This document shows positions 6,110 to 6,639 of a DNA stretch of 6,639 nucleotides, one piece after another. This stretch comes from Candidatus Uhrbacteria bacterium (GTDB lineage Bacteria > Patescibacteriota > Patescibacteriia > 2-12-FULL-60-25). The stretch lies in the NCBI GenBank assembly GCA_016866635.1, contig VGLT01000049.1, positions 1 to 6,639 of the forward strand, written 5' to 3'. A model generated the notes under the pieces. The model was not told the DNA's origin, did no database searches, and saw only the letters and a list, made by a program, of their open reading frames with translations. The first letter of the stretch is position 1; the number at the start of each line of letters is the position of its first letter. The position numbers were made by a program, and so were the translations under genes.

Positions 6110-6639
6110 ATGAGTCGACAGCAAACGATTTTTCTCACATTCTTTCTGGGTGTTTTTTTATTGGTCACCATCGGTTTCTTTTGGCAGGAGATTGCCCGGA
6201 CTCGATCGTCGTTTTTAGCTGGAACCAATACCGTATCGGAAGTTGTAGAACTCCCTGATCCAACGCTTCCCGCCATCAGACCAACGGACCCTACACGCGG
6301 GGATGCAAGTACAAAGGCGGTTACGATTGTCACCTTTGCTGATTTTAGTTGTCTTTACTGTCGTTTAACCGAGGCCGAGTTACAAAAAAGTTTAGCCAAA
6401 ACCAAAGTGCCGTTCCGTGTGGTATGGCGTGATTTTCCTGTTGTCAAAGATGGTCCAGAAGGCCTAGTCGCGGCAATTGCTGGCCGCTGTGCCAAGGATC
6501 AGGGCAAATTTTGGCAAATGCATGATGCACTATTTCAGATCGATGATTATAGTCCTACCTCACTCAAATTGTTAGCTGGTCAGCTCAACATGAACGTCGA
6601 TCGCTTTGCCGAATGTTCCATGAACGAAAAACATATTTC
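6110..6639 (+). CDS. DsbA-family thiol-disulfide oxidoreductase, membrane-anchored (3' end beyond the window)
   Basis: The frame is open to the right edge: 176 residues are visible and the C terminus is missing. A hydrophobic segment (about 7-25) near a short basic N terminus predicts a signal anchor, followed by a linker rich in Thr/Pro and then a thioredoxin fold. The strand-plus-active-site motif FADFSCLYC ends in C81-x2-C84, as in the DsbA/BdbD-like group (Thioredoxin_4 type). The helical insert typical of DsbA follows, with the recognisable DQGKFWQMHDALF segment and the later FAEC element. These enzymes introduce or shuffle disulfides in exported proteins outside the cytoplasmic membrane. 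The usual CP-x-C dipeptide is Leu-Tyr here. The cis-proline loop that would complete the active site lies beyond the window. ATG 6110 is the first in-frame ATG after a TGA at 6089, and no Shine-Dalgarno is seen. The 4-base gap to the propeller gene suggests translational coupling. Confidence 0.88.
   Translation, partial: MSRQQTIFLTFFLGVFLLVTIGFFWQEIARTRSSFLAGTNTVSEVVELPDPTLPAIRPTDPTRGDASTKAVTIVTFADFSCLYCRLTEAELQKSLAKTKVPFRVVWRDFPVVKDGPEGLVAAIAGRCAKDQGKFWQMHDALFQIDDYSPTSLKLLAGQLNMNVDRFAECSMNEKHI

Overview
The window is a compact, single-strand (+) stretch of bacterial DNA. It carries five protein genes in the order ClpC-type AAA+ unfoldase, 54-residue zinc-ribbon protein, 710-residue unrecognised tail-anchored protein, 407-residue membrane-anchored beta-propeller, and DsbA-family thiol oxidoreductase (cut by the right edge). 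No RNA gene, mobile element or CRISPR array is visible, and no stretch over 50 bases lacks a gene. The mix of tiny intergenic gaps, large lineage-specific membrane proteins, a ClpC with a divergent first N-domain repeat and scarce Shine-Dalgarno sites would suit a reduced-genome lineage such as Patescibacteria (Candidate Phyla Radiation). That placement is an inference from gene style, because no taxonomic marker is present. The visible stops are TAA, TAA, TAG and TAG. No gene has an in-frame TGA, so nothing suggests a recoded TGA.

Layout: clpC (20-2503) begins almost at the left edge, just behind an extended -10 element. After 28 bases comes the zinc-ribbon gene (2532-2696). A 9-base gap follows, and its upstream side carries the only convincing Shine-Dalgarno in the window, serving the 710-codon gene (2706-4838). 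A 43-base gap with a second extended -10 element, 9 bases from the ATG, precedes the beta-propeller gene (4882-6105). The DsbA-like gene starts 4 bases after that (6110 to the edge).

How they may work together: ClpC is a cytoplasmic protein-quality-control machine and keeps a ClpP-docking loop. The last two genes look like a co-transcribed pair of envelope proteins, each with an N-terminal membrane anchor and an extracytoplasmic domain. The propeller has exactly two cysteines, ten residues apart, and its immediate neighbour is a predicted disulfide-forming enzyme. The 710-residue protein has no cysteine; it has coiled coil, long Gln/Ser/acidic low-complexity stretches and a C-terminal membrane region, and may be a scaffold or a component of an envelope or secretion apparatus. 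That role is not shown by the sequence.

The two most notable points are the pair of TGn-type -10 elements placed so close to ATG codons that transcripts would be leaderless or nearly so, and the unrecognised 710-residue protein beside an oxidase/propeller pair.
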